A stretch of 64,000 nucleotides of DNA from Luteimonas_C sp035250245 (lineage in GTDB: Bacteria; Pseudomonadota; Gammaproteobacteria; Xanthomonadales; Xanthomonadaceae), in contig DATFFH010000002.1 of NCBI GenBank assembly GCA_035250245.1, positions 26,432-90,431 of the forward strand, given 5' to 3'. Made by a program: the position numbers and the translations under genes. The notes below the pieces were generated by a model. The model worked only from the letters and a program-made list of their open reading frames with translations, was not told the origin of the DNA and made no database searches. This document shows positions 26,056-34,670 of the stretch, in pieces; positions within the stretch are counted from its first letter, which is position 1, and every line of letters begins with the position of its first letter.

Positions 26056-26077
26056 AGTGTCCAAGGAAGTGTCCAAG
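26056..26077 (+). other. Tandem 12-bp motif, probable left arm-type integrase site
   Basis: AGTGTCCAAG-GA-AGTGTCCAAG: two copies with a 12-base period, 65 bases inside attL. The same motif in the same orientation (AGTGTCCAAC-CA-AGTGTCCAAC) lies inside the right end at 51155-51176. Confidence 0.65.
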
Positions 26078-26368
26078 CGCAATGATACCGTTTGCCTTGG
26101 CCCTAGCGGAACCCCTTGGCGTCCAGGCATGGGCTCACAGACCGACATTCCTCGTCCGCAATGACTTGAACCGAGCAGAGTCCTGGGATCGTCCGTCTGA
26201 AGCGGGCGTGCTTCCACCCGGGTGTAATAAGTCAAATACCGACCAAACCTCGCCCACTGCGAATAATGCGATGATCTCGTTCCCGCCACGTGATGGCCAT
26301 CCTGTAGCCACCCCCCGAGCGATATATATTGGGGTTTCGGGCTGGCTGAACCGCTGCCTGGTAGCTAG

Positions 26369-26397
26369 TTGCGTGGGGGTAAACATCGTGCTATTTT
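26369..26397 (+). promoter_or_regulatory. Candidate promoter for a short leader RNA before the HEPN gene
   Basis: TTGCGT (26369-26374), a 17-base spacer, then TATTTT (26392-26397). A transcript from about 26404 would be roughly 78 nt and end in the terminator at 26427-26481. The rest of 26078-26368 shows no gene I can support. Confidence 0.4.
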
Positions 26398-26426
26398 TTA
26401 AAAACGCAGAGATGCGACCTCATATA

Positions 26427-26481
26427 GGGCTCGTCCTACCACAATCTCCGACTATGTCGAGACGGTAGGCAGCCCTTTTTT
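26427..26481 (+). terminator. Terminator-like hairpin abutting the HEPN start codon
   Basis: GGGCT and CCTACC pair with GGTAGG and AGCCC around an inner CGAC-TAT-GTCG hairpin, followed by six T residues at 26476-26481. The ATG of the HEPN gene starts at the next base. A small CGCA-GAGA-TGCG hairpin lies just upstream (from about 26405). Confidence 0.6.
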
Positions 26482-28236
26482 ATGCCTCTTTGGTTACCAG
26501 CCTCTGGTGCGACGCAAGCCATTGAGCAGCAACTCTATCTTTGCCAAGCCTGGCACGAGTTACTACATCCTCAAAGCCCCGATACATTCCGAGCGCGTGT
26601 AGTCAATCTCCCTCTACTGCTGGACGACTTACTTCATGTCGTCGAGATAGCATCTGATGATGCTCGCTGGACCGGCTATCTACCCAGCTTGGGGAGTGAA
26701 CTAGAAGAACACCTGTTGTCGGAGCAGCGTCTAATAGCCCCCTCCTCTCAGCTTTGGCGGGCAATAGAAAGCGTCGTTCATGACGCTAAACAGCAGCGTG
26801 TGCCGACACTCAAGTCAAAAGTCTTAGTTTCAAAAGGACTGTTTGGCTCGACAGAAAATCGATTCGTGCCAGACCTGCTGGATTTGGTCGCGAATCAGCC
26901 CAATCGTAAAGAAGGCATTCTTTCCAGACTTTCCTCTATAGCGTCTCATATCGCCTATCGCGGCCAAACCGAAGAGGCGCTGGACCTGCTTTCACGAATC
27001 AATCTCACTGATGCACCTAGAGATATTGCGGGAAATCTCTGTAGTCTTCTTAGCGCTTCACAACAAATATTTGCTTGTCATCTCGCCGTCTCTGGTGATC
27101 GAGAAATATTGCCGTTACTACTCAAAAGAACACCATTTCGCCGCGTCCGCGAAAACTCCCTCCGCGACCAACCAAATTTTGCAAACTGGGCAGCGGAATG
27201 CAGCGATTGCATATTCTTCAAAATCGATATCAAAGACTACTCGCATCATTCCGCTGCAGAAAAGGCGATGAGAACTCTCTCCGAGTCTCTCAATATCCAC
27301 AATCTATATACTAATAGCGCTTCATTTCGCGTTCGTTCGTCAGTCCTTATTCGCAACTCGTCAAACGCTTATTCGAGCGTCCAGGTTGCACCCAGCTCCC
27401 ACTTTGGACTCATGCCGAGATCCCGTGCGTTAAAACTTTCCATTGACCGTATGAGTCGCGTTGGAAAAAGAGTTGAGGGGAGGCTATCCAATGCGCTTGA
27501 ATGCCATGCGATTGCACTAGCTGCGCGTGAACCAACGACCGCCCTCATCAATCTTTGGACTGCGCTGGAAGCAATCTCCGGGAGCGCTCAAGGCATATCG
27601 ATCGGTCAAAAAGTCTCCCGATCCGTTGCTCCGATAATCGCATCACGTCGCATTGACAAGATTGCGTCCTACTTAGCCATCAGCTGCCATGAAATGTTGG
27701 TGCACAATGAACACTTCGTAGATCGCAAAGCCTTACCACACTCTCAATTCACGAAGGTTAGCAACGATGACATCATGCAGGCGATCGCCGGCCCTAACAA
27801 TAATGCCGGCATGAAATATCTGCTAGGCATTTGCCAAGACAGTCCAATGTTGCGACAACGTCTATATTTTGTATGGAAGGATTTTCACGACCCAGACGCG
27901 GTCCGAAAGAACTTGATCGCATCTCGGCGCCGGGTGGAATGGCAGATTGAGAGGATTTATCGAGCAAGAAACCTTATCGTCCACAAAGGCGAAACAAGTC
28001 ATCTTTTGTGGAGGCTTCTGCAGAACGCGCAGTATTACGTATCGGCAACGCTAAGCAGAATACTTCATGATCTAAGCGACCATCCAGAATGGGGCATTGA
28101 TGAATCACTTTCTTATCAGGAGATGCAGTTCAACCACGTGTGCAGCTCCCTCGAATCCGGAAAGGGACTAAGCCATGCAGATGTCCTAGGATCACGAACA
28201 TCCGCTGGTGCACTGCGATTATGGCAACAGCCATAG
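26482..28236 (+). CDS. HEPN-domain protein, candidate anti-phage RNase
   Basis: A 584-residue protein with no signal peptide or membrane segment. The C-terminal part (about 340-545) is helical and holds the HEPN motif RX4-6H as R496-N-L-I-V-H501 in YRARNLIVHKGE. LINLWTALEAISG, about 130 residues earlier, is a pattern common to ApeA-like HEPN proteins. The N-terminal 330 residues are unrecognised. HEPN proteins of this type are usually RNases in defence or toxin systems; that role is inferred. The ATG follows a terminator T-run without a Shine-Dalgarno sequence, so a later start or coupled control is possible. The gene is visibly more AT-rich than the backbone. Confidence 0.7.
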   Translation: MPLWLPASGATQAIEQQLYLCQAWHELLHPQSPDTFRARVVNLPLLLDDLLHVVEIASDDARWTGYLPSLGSELEEHLLSEQRLIAPSSQLWRAIESVVHDAKQQRVPTLKSKVLVSKGLFGSTENRFVPDLLDLVANQPNRKEGILSRLSSIASHIAYRGQTEEALDLLSRINLTDAPRDIAGNLCSLLSASQQIFACHLAVSGDREILPLLLKRTPFRRVRENSLRDQPNFANWAAECSDCIFFKIDIKDYSHHSAAEKAMRTLSESLNIHNLYTNSASFRVRSSVLIRNSSNAYSSVQVAPSSHFGLMPRSRALKLSIDRMSRVGKRVEGRLSNALECHAIALAAREPTTALINLWTALEAISGSAQGISIGQKVSRSVAPIIASRRIDKIASYLAISCHEMLVHNEHFVDRKALPHSQFTKVSNDDIMQAIAGPNNNAGMKYLLGICQDSPMLRQRLYFVWKDFHDPDAVRKNLIASRRRVEWQIERIYRARNLIVHKGETSHLLWRLLQNAQYYVSATLSRILHDLSDHPEWGIDESLSYQEMQFNHVCSSLESGKGLSHADVLGSRTSAGALRLWQQP

Positions 28237-28274
28237 ATGATCTGGCCGGACGAGTAGAACCCGATCGTTGGAGG

Positions 28275-28321
28275 TTTGAAAATCCCTGTGTCGGGGGGTT
28301 CGATTCCCTCCCCGGCCACCA
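28275..28321 (+). pseudogene. tRNA-Phe 3' fragment (possible relic attachment site)
   Basis: TTTGAAAATCCCTGTGTC, then GGGGGGTTCGATTCCCTC, then CCCGGCCACCA: anticodon-loop to CCA end of a tRNA-Phe(GAA). GGCCGG, the expected acceptor partner, occurs at 28244-28249, but the D arm between is unrecognisable and the anticodon stem does not pair, so it should not be functional. Such 3' fragments are left by integrases that target tRNA genes. Confidence 0.7.
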
Positions 28322-28349
28322 TTTTGGTGGTTTTAATTGTAAAAATATC

Positions 28350-28386
28350 AAGGGTTTGCGGAGGCTCCGCGGACCCTTTGTTTTTT
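28350..28386 (+). terminator. Rho-independent terminator behind the HEPN gene
   Basis: The outer stem AAGGGT/ACCCTT encloses an inner GCGGAG/CTCCGC hairpin, followed by a T-rich run (TTTGTTTTTTG). It probably ends transcription of the HEPN gene. Confidence 0.7.
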
Positions 28387-28647
28387 GTGGCTCTCGGTGT
28401 GACGGCGTTACGGCTCCGCAGTGGCTCCCGCATCAAAGTCTTCGGGATGCAATGCCGTGTCAGCTTCCCTCGACCCAGGAGCTTGTCATCCGCAACCATC
28501 CGATCGGCCAAGTCTCATATCGCTTCTCTTGAGCCATGCACTGAACTCAGGCAAGTAGCCGAATACTCGTTCATTGCGAAAGGTCCCAATCAATCCAACG
28601 ATAGCGGCAAACGCAGTCGCACCGTAAGTGGGCTTATAGGTGTGGTC
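28387..28647. other. Gap without recognisable gene
   Basis: Together with the preceding terminator this is a stretch of about 325 bases between the HEPN and Argonaute genes, which converge on it. I see no convincing gene or strong terminator for the Argonaute operon. Confidence 0.5.
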
Positions 28648-30105
28648 TTACATGAAAAGCCGGTAGGGATAGCTTTGCCCAGGCAGGTTCGGCACATTGG
28701 CGATAGTCTTGGCTAACCGCTGGGAATATCGAATCGTTACTGGAACCGGGTCGTAAAGCGCATCGTTGTTCCAATCCATCTTGGTCAAGGCCAGTGCCTC
28801 GGCGGCGGCGAGCTGCAAAGGGCCCGAGCCGGCATGGCGGGTCAAGACCAATGGCCGGGGAATGCTCTTGCCTCCCTGGTAATAGGCGCTTTTCGAGGAA
28901 ACCCCCGGCGCATTGCCGGCCACCCAGACAAAGCAGGACGTGCCTGAGCGCATCTGCACGATGCCCCGAGGCACGGGGTAGCCATCGGCCTTGGTCGGTT
29001 TGGGCCCTTTAGGATTGGCCACCATCCAAACGCCACGCCAAGCCGAGTTGCTTCCCACTTCAATGCACTCGAACTCCGGCACAGCCGCCAGCGCTTCACT
29101 AGCCCCTTGGATTTCCTCCTCCTTGAAGGCCGTGGTCTTGTGCACGACCAGCCGCCGCGGCAGGTCGCCGCCGTTGCGAGCCTGATACAGCTGCAAGCTA
29201 CGAGCCAGAACTGCCCGCATATCAGCCCGGCTCAGATACGGATTGCGCTTGGCCTCTTGAAGATCAGCGATCGGATCGCGCGCTTCAAAGGCGACGAACT
29301 GCATGCCGCCACCGTCCATATCGAACACTTGCGAACAGCAAGTGACATGGTGCATCCCATCAGAATGAGCTTTCAACGCATAGGCCAACCCGATATAAGC
29401 AGTGCCCTCTGGCACGCCGGGCAAAGGTGCGAGCTTCCAAGGGATGCCGCCCGCTTTGACATACAGGGCGATGGCCAAACGCCAAGCGATCGATGCTGCC
29501 GACCCACTCGAAAAGGCAAAGGCCCGATCATTGAGCACCTGTGTGGGAATGCCAAACTTCGCCCCGATGGCTTTGAGCACATCGTGCGCATCGAACGAGG
29601 GAGTGCGCAACGCATGAGCCCATGTATCAGGCAAGTGGACGACCGCCACATCGAACTCTGAGCGCACCAGGTCCAACCTGCTAATCGCTTCTTCAAAAGC
29701 CATCGCAAGACGCTCTTCGGGTGTTCCGGTGAATGGCAGGTCATCGATGGAGTCAGGCCAAACCATATGCGCTGCTTGGCGCGCCCCGTGAATGGGGATG
29801 CCAAACAGCGCTTCAAATCCTGGGTAGGTGGGGACGTATTCCTTTCGATCCGAGGGCGCATGGGGAGTTTGAAGCAGCTTCATCAATGACACGACCTTGG
29901 CCGAGCCTGCCTTGGGCCCAACGATGGCCACCCGCACCTGCGGCGTATAAGTCCCAAAGGATCTGCCCGAGAAGGGGCCGTGTGTAATCAACCCCCGAAG
30001 CGGATGGATATCGATTGCACGCGGGTCCTCGGGAGAGAAGGATAGAACCGGCTCTTCCAAAAGTTGAAACGGCGCTAGCTTTGCATCAAGGGCCGGAGAG
30101 CTCAT
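28648..30105 (-). CDS. Short prokaryotic Argonaute (MID-PIWI), SPARSA subunit
   Basis: The 485-residue protein has the size and layout of short pAgos: a MID-like part with GIPTQVLNDRAF (about 185-196) for the guide 5' end, and a PIWI-like part from about 235. The nuclease tetrad is degenerate: where active Argonautes have the first Asp this one reads YIGLAYAL (237-244), and the usual RDG position reads VHKTTAF (321-327). TKMDWNND near the C-terminus is also typical of short pAgos. Such proteins sense nucleic acid rather than cut it. The ATG overlaps the SIR2-APAZ stop (ATGA), so the two subunits are translationally coupled. Confidence 0.9.
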   Translation of the reverse strand: MSSPALDAKLAPFQLLEEPVLSFSPEDPRAIDIHPLRGLITHGPFSGRSFGTYTPQVRVAIVGPKAGSAKVVSLMKLLQTPHAPSDRKEYVPTYPGFEALFGIPIHGARQAAHMVWPDSIDDLPFTGTPEERLAMAFEEAISRLDLVRSEFDVAVVHLPDTWAHALRTPSFDAHDVLKAIGAKFGIPTQVLNDRAFAFSSGSAASIAWRLAIALYVKAGGIPWKLAPLPGVPEGTAYIGLAYALKAHSDGMHHVTCCSQVFDMDGGGMQFVAFEARDPIADLQEAKRNPYLSRADMRAVLARSLQLYQARNGGDLPRRLVVHKTTAFKEEEIQGASEALAAVPEFECIEVGSNSAWRGVWMVANPKGPKPTKADGYPVPRGIVQMRSGTSCFVWVAGNAPGVSSKSAYYQGGKSIPRPLVLTRHAGSGPLQLAAAEALALTKMDWNNDALYDPVPVTIRYSQRLAKTIANVPNLPGQSYPYRLFM

Positions 30106-31955
30106 CGTGCCACCCCATGAAAGTAGGGATGATCATGGGAGGGGCGGCTCCACGCCGAAACGGTGCCGACGTGGAAAACTGCATCTATCCCTTGCCCCTC
30201 TTCAATCCAATAACCTTTAACCTCACCGGAGAGCATTTCCGACCAACCAGCGATGATCGAAGCCCATTTCCGGTTGTAGCGCTGCGCCCACCGTTCGCGA
30301 AGCCAGTCGGCGGCGGGGTTTACTCGTCGCTCAAAAGGTGGAGGAGGCTCACTGCTCTGGCTCTGGCTCTGGCTTTGTCTCTCCTCCCGTGGCAAGTCCA
30401 CATTGGTGTAGGGGTCAAAGACGCACCACCATTGCCCATTCAAGTGTTCCAATCGGATTTCTAGGGCCTCGGAAAATGGCAGTTGCAAGCCCTGCACCTG
30501 TCCCATCAATGGGTCCCCATAGGCTTCTCTCAGCATCGCCAGCTCCTTCAATCGCCGTGCGCGATGCTCGGAAGATTCTTCTGGATGACCGGCTGCCACA
30601 ACGATGCTATGCCCCCTACTTTTTAGTCTGGGATGCAAGGGTCGACCTCGGCACAGCGCCTTGACGAACGCGTCATAGATCAGCCCCAACGCCCAACTAT
30701 CCTGCATCGGGTCCAGTGCTATATCACCTGCAAGCTTTGCATCCAGCGGCGCAAGTGCATCCAAAATCTGCTCATCGTTGCCAAATGCAGCAAACTCCTT
30801 TCCGGCAGCTGCGATGCTTGCTCTGGCTTTGGATGTCTTCAACAACTCGCGCGCCTCTGTGAGCGTGGCAGGCTTTTTCACGCTGATGCGCCGAGCGATA
30901 GTTGGCACCTGCATCACCCGCAGTGCTGAGCAACGCAGAATGGGATCGTTGCGCGCTTCTCGATCGGGCATCTGGACCGCCCGCACTATCGGCCTACCCT
31001 CGCCCTCGTGGATATGCCGGTCCAAAGCTTCGTCAAAGCGCATGGTGTCGTCAATATCACCGGCAAGCTCGTCAAAAGTTTGCGCCGACAACAGGTTTAC
31101 CTCAACGCCCTTGGTCAGCGCGCTTTCCAAGAACTCGCGCACCGCCGGTAATAAGCCCTGCGCTGAGCGCGTCATCCAGTGGATGCCACCCGGGAAAGCA
31201 TTCGGCGCGCTCAGTGCTTCATGCAGTGCTGCCATGACCGACGCATCCCGCCCGCTATACCCCACCACAATCAGGGCGAACCTTCTCCCTGCTTCAACGA
31301 GGACTCCTCGCAGTTTTTCATCCTGAGCAGCGAGCTCGTGTTCGGTGTTCTTCAATGCGTCCGACTGATAGTCGCCATGGATCTTTGCCAGCAGCGGCCA
31401 GTCATTTTCCCTGACGCTTCGGGTCGCGCGCTCGGCGGAGTCAATGGCGGCCACTACCAGGTTCCGACGCTGATCAACGGCCAGTTTATCCTGAGCGATA
31501 GTGGTGGCGGTTTCCACCAGATTGTCGAAGTTCGTGGTAAAGACACACGGGGTCTTACCTGTGGCTAACAAAGCGGCCAGCACGCGATGGGCAAAGGACG
31601 GGCTACCGCGTTGAACCTGCTGAGCGATGTAGGTTCGCCGCTCTTCAACGCTTGGGTAGACCGCTTCAAATGCCTTTGCATATTCACTAGGATCGCCTGC
31701 GGGCGGCAACGTGCCTTGCTGGGTGAAATACTGATCGATCCGGGCAATCCATAAGGGATCAGTCGAATCAAGCTCACGGCGCGGCACGCCGGTTTGCTGG
31801 CAGAACAAAGTGGCCTTGAAGTCGCCAATCATGTCGTAACCAGTGGGGATGCGGGCGCCGCCGGAAGCGCCTGCGCCAAGAAACCAGGCAAACTGTTGCG
31901 GCCTGAGCGCGAACTTGGTCGCGAACTGTCGCCCTGTTAGAACTGGAATCTCCAC
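30102..31955 (-). CDS. SIR2-APAZ effector, SPARSA subunit
   Basis: A 617-residue partner of the short Argonaute. The N-terminal SIR2 domain carries GAGAS (27-31), TTNFDNL (140-146), the catalytic-type His193 in KIHGDY and GYSGRD (232-237), so an intact NADase is likely. The C-terminal 300 residues correspond to the APAZ domain that binds the pAgo. In SPARSA systems (for example Geobacter sulfurreducens Sir2/Ago) recognition of invader nucleic acid triggers NAD+ depletion and cell death or arrest. The start is GTG 31955 with GGGAG nine bases upstream; frames extending to 32033 lack such support. Confidence 0.9.
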   Translation of the reverse strand: MEIPVLTGRQFATKFALRPQQFAWFLGAGASGGARIPTGYDMIGDFKATLFCQQTGVPRRELDSTDPLWIARIDQYFTQQGTLPPAGDPSEYAKAFEAVYPSVEERRTYIAQQVQRGSPSFAHRVLAALLATGKTPCVFTTNFDNLVETATTIAQDKLAVDQRRNLVVAAIDSAERATRSVRENDWPLLAKIHGDYQSDALKNTEHELAAQDEKLRGVLVEAGRRFALIVVGYSGRDASVMAALHEALSAPNAFPGGIHWMTRSAQGLLPAVREFLESALTKGVEVNLLSAQTFDELAGDIDDTMRFDEALDRHIHEGEGRPIVRAVQMPDREARNDPILRCSALRVMQVPTIARRISVKKPATLTEARELLKTSKARASIAAAGKEFAAFGNDEQILDALAPLDAKLAGDIALDPMQDSWALGLIYDAFVKALCRGRPLHPRLKSRGHSIVVAAGHPEESSEHRARRLKELAMLREAYGDPLMGQVQGLQLPFSEALEIRLEHLNGQWWCVFDPYTNVDLPREERQSQSQSQSSEPPPPFERRVNPAADWLRERWAQRYNRKWASIIAGWSEMLSGEVKGYWIEEGQGIDAVFHVGTVSAWSRPSHDHPYFHGVAR

Positions 31956-32363
31956 GCGATTACGCTCCCTGTTCGACTGTGAGCTGGTCCTTTGCCTATG
32001 ATTGGCAACGCGAGCACCGCGAAGATAACGCACTCCTGCTCGAAGTCTTCAAACGCGAATATCTGTCCTCCCGAAGCGTGGAAATAGCCGTGATGGCGGC
32101 CGCGCCAATCGGGCGAGCTAAAGGCGCTGGTCTGTTCTCGCTGTGGCCCAAGGCGATGATCGGACACCCCCGACCTTCTTTCCCAATCAAGGACTTAGCC
32201 TGAACGGGAGATCAAAGAATCGATACCTGCAAGCTATCGCACTCATCGCTCGACGGGCAAGGCCCGACCCGCACTAGTGCTTTCGGGTGTCCTTTAGTAC
32301 GAACGCCGATCAGACACCGGTCCCGGCACAAGACTTCCGACGTCTTTCGCGTCGGGTTGGACA
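31956..32363. other. 408-base gap upstream of SPARSA
   Basis: This should contain the SPARSA promoter. Short frames exist on both strands at 31937-32203, but none resembles a known protein or has a good start. A GACGTCTTTCGCGTC hairpin lies near 32338 and a GGGCAAGGCCC palindrome near 32265. Confidence 0.4.
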
Positions 32364-32768
32364 CTAGAGCCGCCTTGGTGGGGAATCTAACCGGGCGTAG
32401 TGCACGCTGGGCTCTCCTGCGGCAAGCCAACTCCGAACAGCTGAACGGACCAAGTCCTGTGTCGTGCCTGGCACAAAGTTCTGGACTTCCGAATATAGGA
32501 GAACATCGGACCAGCCTTGATTGTCGACTTGAAATGAGAGATGCAGCAATACCGGTTCGTCGGCGCTTTCAGGATCAATACCGAGCGATCTCTGGGCCTC
32601 TAGATGAACTGTTTTCGCATGAGTTCTCGTGGTCTCTATGACTACGAGCCCATGCAAACGCAGGTCATCGCATAGGCTTTCTATGTCAATCGTCGAGGTG
32701 TAGACAGGAACGACTAACACATTGTTTCCAATGAATGCTGTAGCAGCCGGCGCTCGGTCTGATGCCAT
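32364..32768 (-). CDS. Hypothetical protein
   Basis: A 134-residue soluble protein that I do not recognise. It begins MASDRAPAATAFIGNN and contains LCDDLRLHGLVVIETTRTHA and VLLHLSFQVDNQGWSDVLLY; the alternation suggests an alpha/beta fold. It follows two exported-protein genes on the same strand by 43 bases and may belong to their transcript. No clear Shine-Dalgarno sequence. Confidence 0.45.
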   Translation of the reverse strand: MASDRAPAATAFIGNNVLVVPVYTSTIDIESLCDDLRLHGLVVIETTRTHAKTVHLEAQRSLGIDPESADEPVLLHLSFQVDNQGWSDVLLYSEVQNFVPGTTQDLVRSAVRSWLAAGEPSVHYARLDSPPRRL

Positions 32769-32811
32769 GGCCCAATATTTTCATCGAAGAGCTCCGAACA
32801 GACCGGGCCCC

Positions 32812-33735
32812 TCAAGGAGCCTGTCCGGCGCCATAACCAATCTTGGCTGCCGCCCCCCGGAGCTCTTGCTTACGGCCTTCCTTGGGCCAACCTGCCACTT
32901 TGGCGACCACTTTCCCGTCTCGCATGAAATAGAAGACAGGAGTCGCCCAATCGCTGAGGGCTGGCCACTCCTGTCGTTTGTAGGCAACGGTCATTACCGT
33001 GTCGGGATGGGCTTTGTTCCATTCATCGAATACCGCGAAATCAGTTTCCCTACCCTGTGGGGCTATCCACTTGGAATGCGTTGCGAAGAGTTGGCGTAGC
33101 GCTGGGTCCGCTTCGAGATCGCGAATGGCAGCCTGGGTGAAATGGCAAAGCGGATGAGCTACTACAAAGATATCGGTTCCGGATCGTATCGCCGCAGGCC
33201 GACGGATCAACACCGAACCAGACTTTTCGACCACTAACTCGGTGGGTCCCTCTTTGAAGCCAGGCCCCAACTCTGAATGGAAGGTGGGCAACCCAGGAAG
33301 ATTCGACGCCTTGTGGGTCTTCTTGAAACTATCAGCAGCAGCAAAATCTCGTGTTGCGACCAGTGCTCTATAGGTGTCTTTGATATCCGCATCGCTTGCC
33401 GTTCCTCTGCGTTCAAGGTCCGCCAACGCGGCGATCTGATCGTGCGTAATGGTAGTCTCGGCGGTATAGAAAGAGGCGATGTTGGTGCCTTGGTAGACCC
33501 AGCGCGCATCTGCGTCGCTCAATCGTTTCCGATCGGCGACGGTTAGGGCTCCGAATCGAGATCGCGCGTAGGCAGCGGAAACTTGCTTGGCTCGAAATGC
33601 GTCTTCGGCCTCGCGCGGCGTGTTTTCTGCCTGCTTAATACCGTCCAAGCCATTGGAGACCCACGCCTCAGACGTAAAGCCGGCGGGCGACGCAACGACG
33701 GCCATCAGGCAGACGAACCAGAGAAAAACTCTCAT
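32812..33735 (-). CDS. Exported thioredoxin-fold-like protein
   Basis: A 307-residue protein with a Sec signal (MRVFLWFVCLMAVVASPAGF). The N-terminal half is helical. The C-terminal half looks thioredoxin-like: GTDIFVVAHPLCHFTQAAIRDL, WATPVFYFMRDGKVVAKVAG. It carries a single Cys where a CxxC would be (HPLC-H), so it is unlikely to be a dithiol oxidoreductase of the usual kind. It lies 82 bases behind the Cys-tailed exported protein, and the pair probably forms one periplasmic unit. Function unknown. Confidence 0.6.
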   Translation of the reverse strand: MRVFLWFVCLMAVVASPAGFTSEAWVSNGLDGIKQAENTPREAEDAFRAKQVSAAYARSRFGALTVADRKRLSDADARWVYQGTNIASFYTAETTITHDQIAALADLERRGTASDADIKDTYRALVATRDFAAADSFKKTHKASNLPGLPTFHSELGPGFKEGPTELVVEKSGSVLIRRPAAIRSGTDIFVVAHPLCHFTQAAIRDLEADPALRQLFATHSKWIAPQGRETDFAVFDEWNKAHPDTVMTVAYKRQEWPALSDWATPVFYFMRDGKVVAKVAGWPKEGRKQELRGAAAKIGYGAGQAP

Positions 33736-33817
33736 GTCGGAATGTCCGTATCCGGCAAAAAAAGAGCCTACGAGGGCCCCATTAAAGACCCACGTAGGCG
33801 CTTGCGCAACCTCCCTG

Positions 33818-34351
33818 TCAGCAGTTACTGGTGCATATCTTGGTTACGGAGGGGCTACAAGTGGCACGCGACTCGCACATCATGTCCGGATAGTCGGGGA
33901 ACTGCATTGGGACCGCACCACGAGGTGCCATGATCGCGCGATCGGCATCGCTGTTCACTCGTAGACCTGGGATGATCGCTGTCGTGCCCTGGATACCGAA
34001 GAGCGCCAGCACCTCATAGACTTGGCTGGCCGTCAGTTCAGCGCGTAGATCAGCGTAGTCGTAGGTGGTAACACCCTTTTCATTGAACTGAATGCTCTCG
34101 ATAAAGCGCTTCTGCGCCCCTGGCGAGAGCCGATTGAGTGGGGAGTTCGGTTGTTTGTTCAGCACATAGCTCCGCAAATCCGTCGAGGATTTGATCGGAG
34201 CCAAAGCGCCGTCGATCGAGCGCTGCTTTTGTGCATCTTTCGCTGCCGAGTCCAAGAAGACATTGGCCAGTGCGTCATTGTCTGCACTGAACGCGGTGAT
34301 GGGCGCTGCGGCGCCGAGAGTCAGGATGCAGGCGAGAGCAAGAACTTTCAT
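33818..34351 (-). CDS. Exported protein with cysteine-rich C-terminal tail
   Basis: A 177-residue protein with a Sec signal (VLALACILTLGAAAPITAFS, about 3-22). A helical middle contains STDLRSYVLNKQPNSPLNRL. The end has four cysteines spaced C-x5-C-x7-C-x3-C (CESRATC, then KICTSNC at the very C-terminus). The tail suggests two disulfides or metal binding. It is first in a run with the thioredoxin-like gene, which could handle those cysteines. I know no named family. Confidence 0.6.
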   Translation of the reverse strand: MKVLALACILTLGAAAPITAFSADNDALANVFLDSAAKDAQKQRSIDGALAPIKSSTDLRSYVLNKQPNSPLNRLSPGAQKRFIESIQFNEKGVTTYDYADLRAELTASQVYEVLALFGIQGTTAIIPGLRVNSDADRAIMAPRGAVPMQFPDYPDMMCESRATCSPSVTKICTSNC

Positions 34352-34670
34352 GGCAACTCCTTTTGTCGTATGTGGATGTATTCAGAAACCTGATTGTGGA
34401 TTCAGATTTCGCGCATACGATCAATCCGGGCTTGTTAGTCGCGCCTCAAATGTTCGTAAGACGAATGTTCTTGTGTGATGTTGTTTTCTGATATGCGACA
34501 CCGCTCACAGTGCTGTCCATCAGGTTGCCTATTCATATCGCACGCGCGCGTTGGATTGCTTTGTGCAAACCATCACCGCTCGACGTTAACTGTTGACTGC
34601 GACCTGAGAAACTCAACGATGCGTTCGTCGACTAGTTTCCGGCGCTTCCTTCTTGGGGATAGTGCCTGCC
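34352..34670. other. Gap without recognisable gene
   Basis: A 319-base, relatively AT-rich region that should hold the promoter for the exported-protein genes reading left. I see no gene and no strong structure. Confidence 0.4.

Noticed and set aside
26031..26468. Possible 145-codon gene before the HEPN protein
   Set aside because: It covers the arm sites and leader hairpins, has no Shine-Dalgarno sequence and no protein resemblance; treated as non-coding.
28244..28321. Functional tRNA-Phe
   Set aside because: The acceptor and T arm fit, but the D arm is absent and the anticodon stem does not pair.
31937..32203. Short overlapping frames upstream of SPARSA on both strands
   Set aside because: No good start, no similarity recognised and mutually exclusive frames; more likely the promoter region.
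32812..34351. Type IV secretion or ICE transfer proteins
   Set aside because: Exported proteins near a relaxase suggested Tra functions, but neither matches a mating-pair protein and no VirB4/TraG-type ATPase is present.
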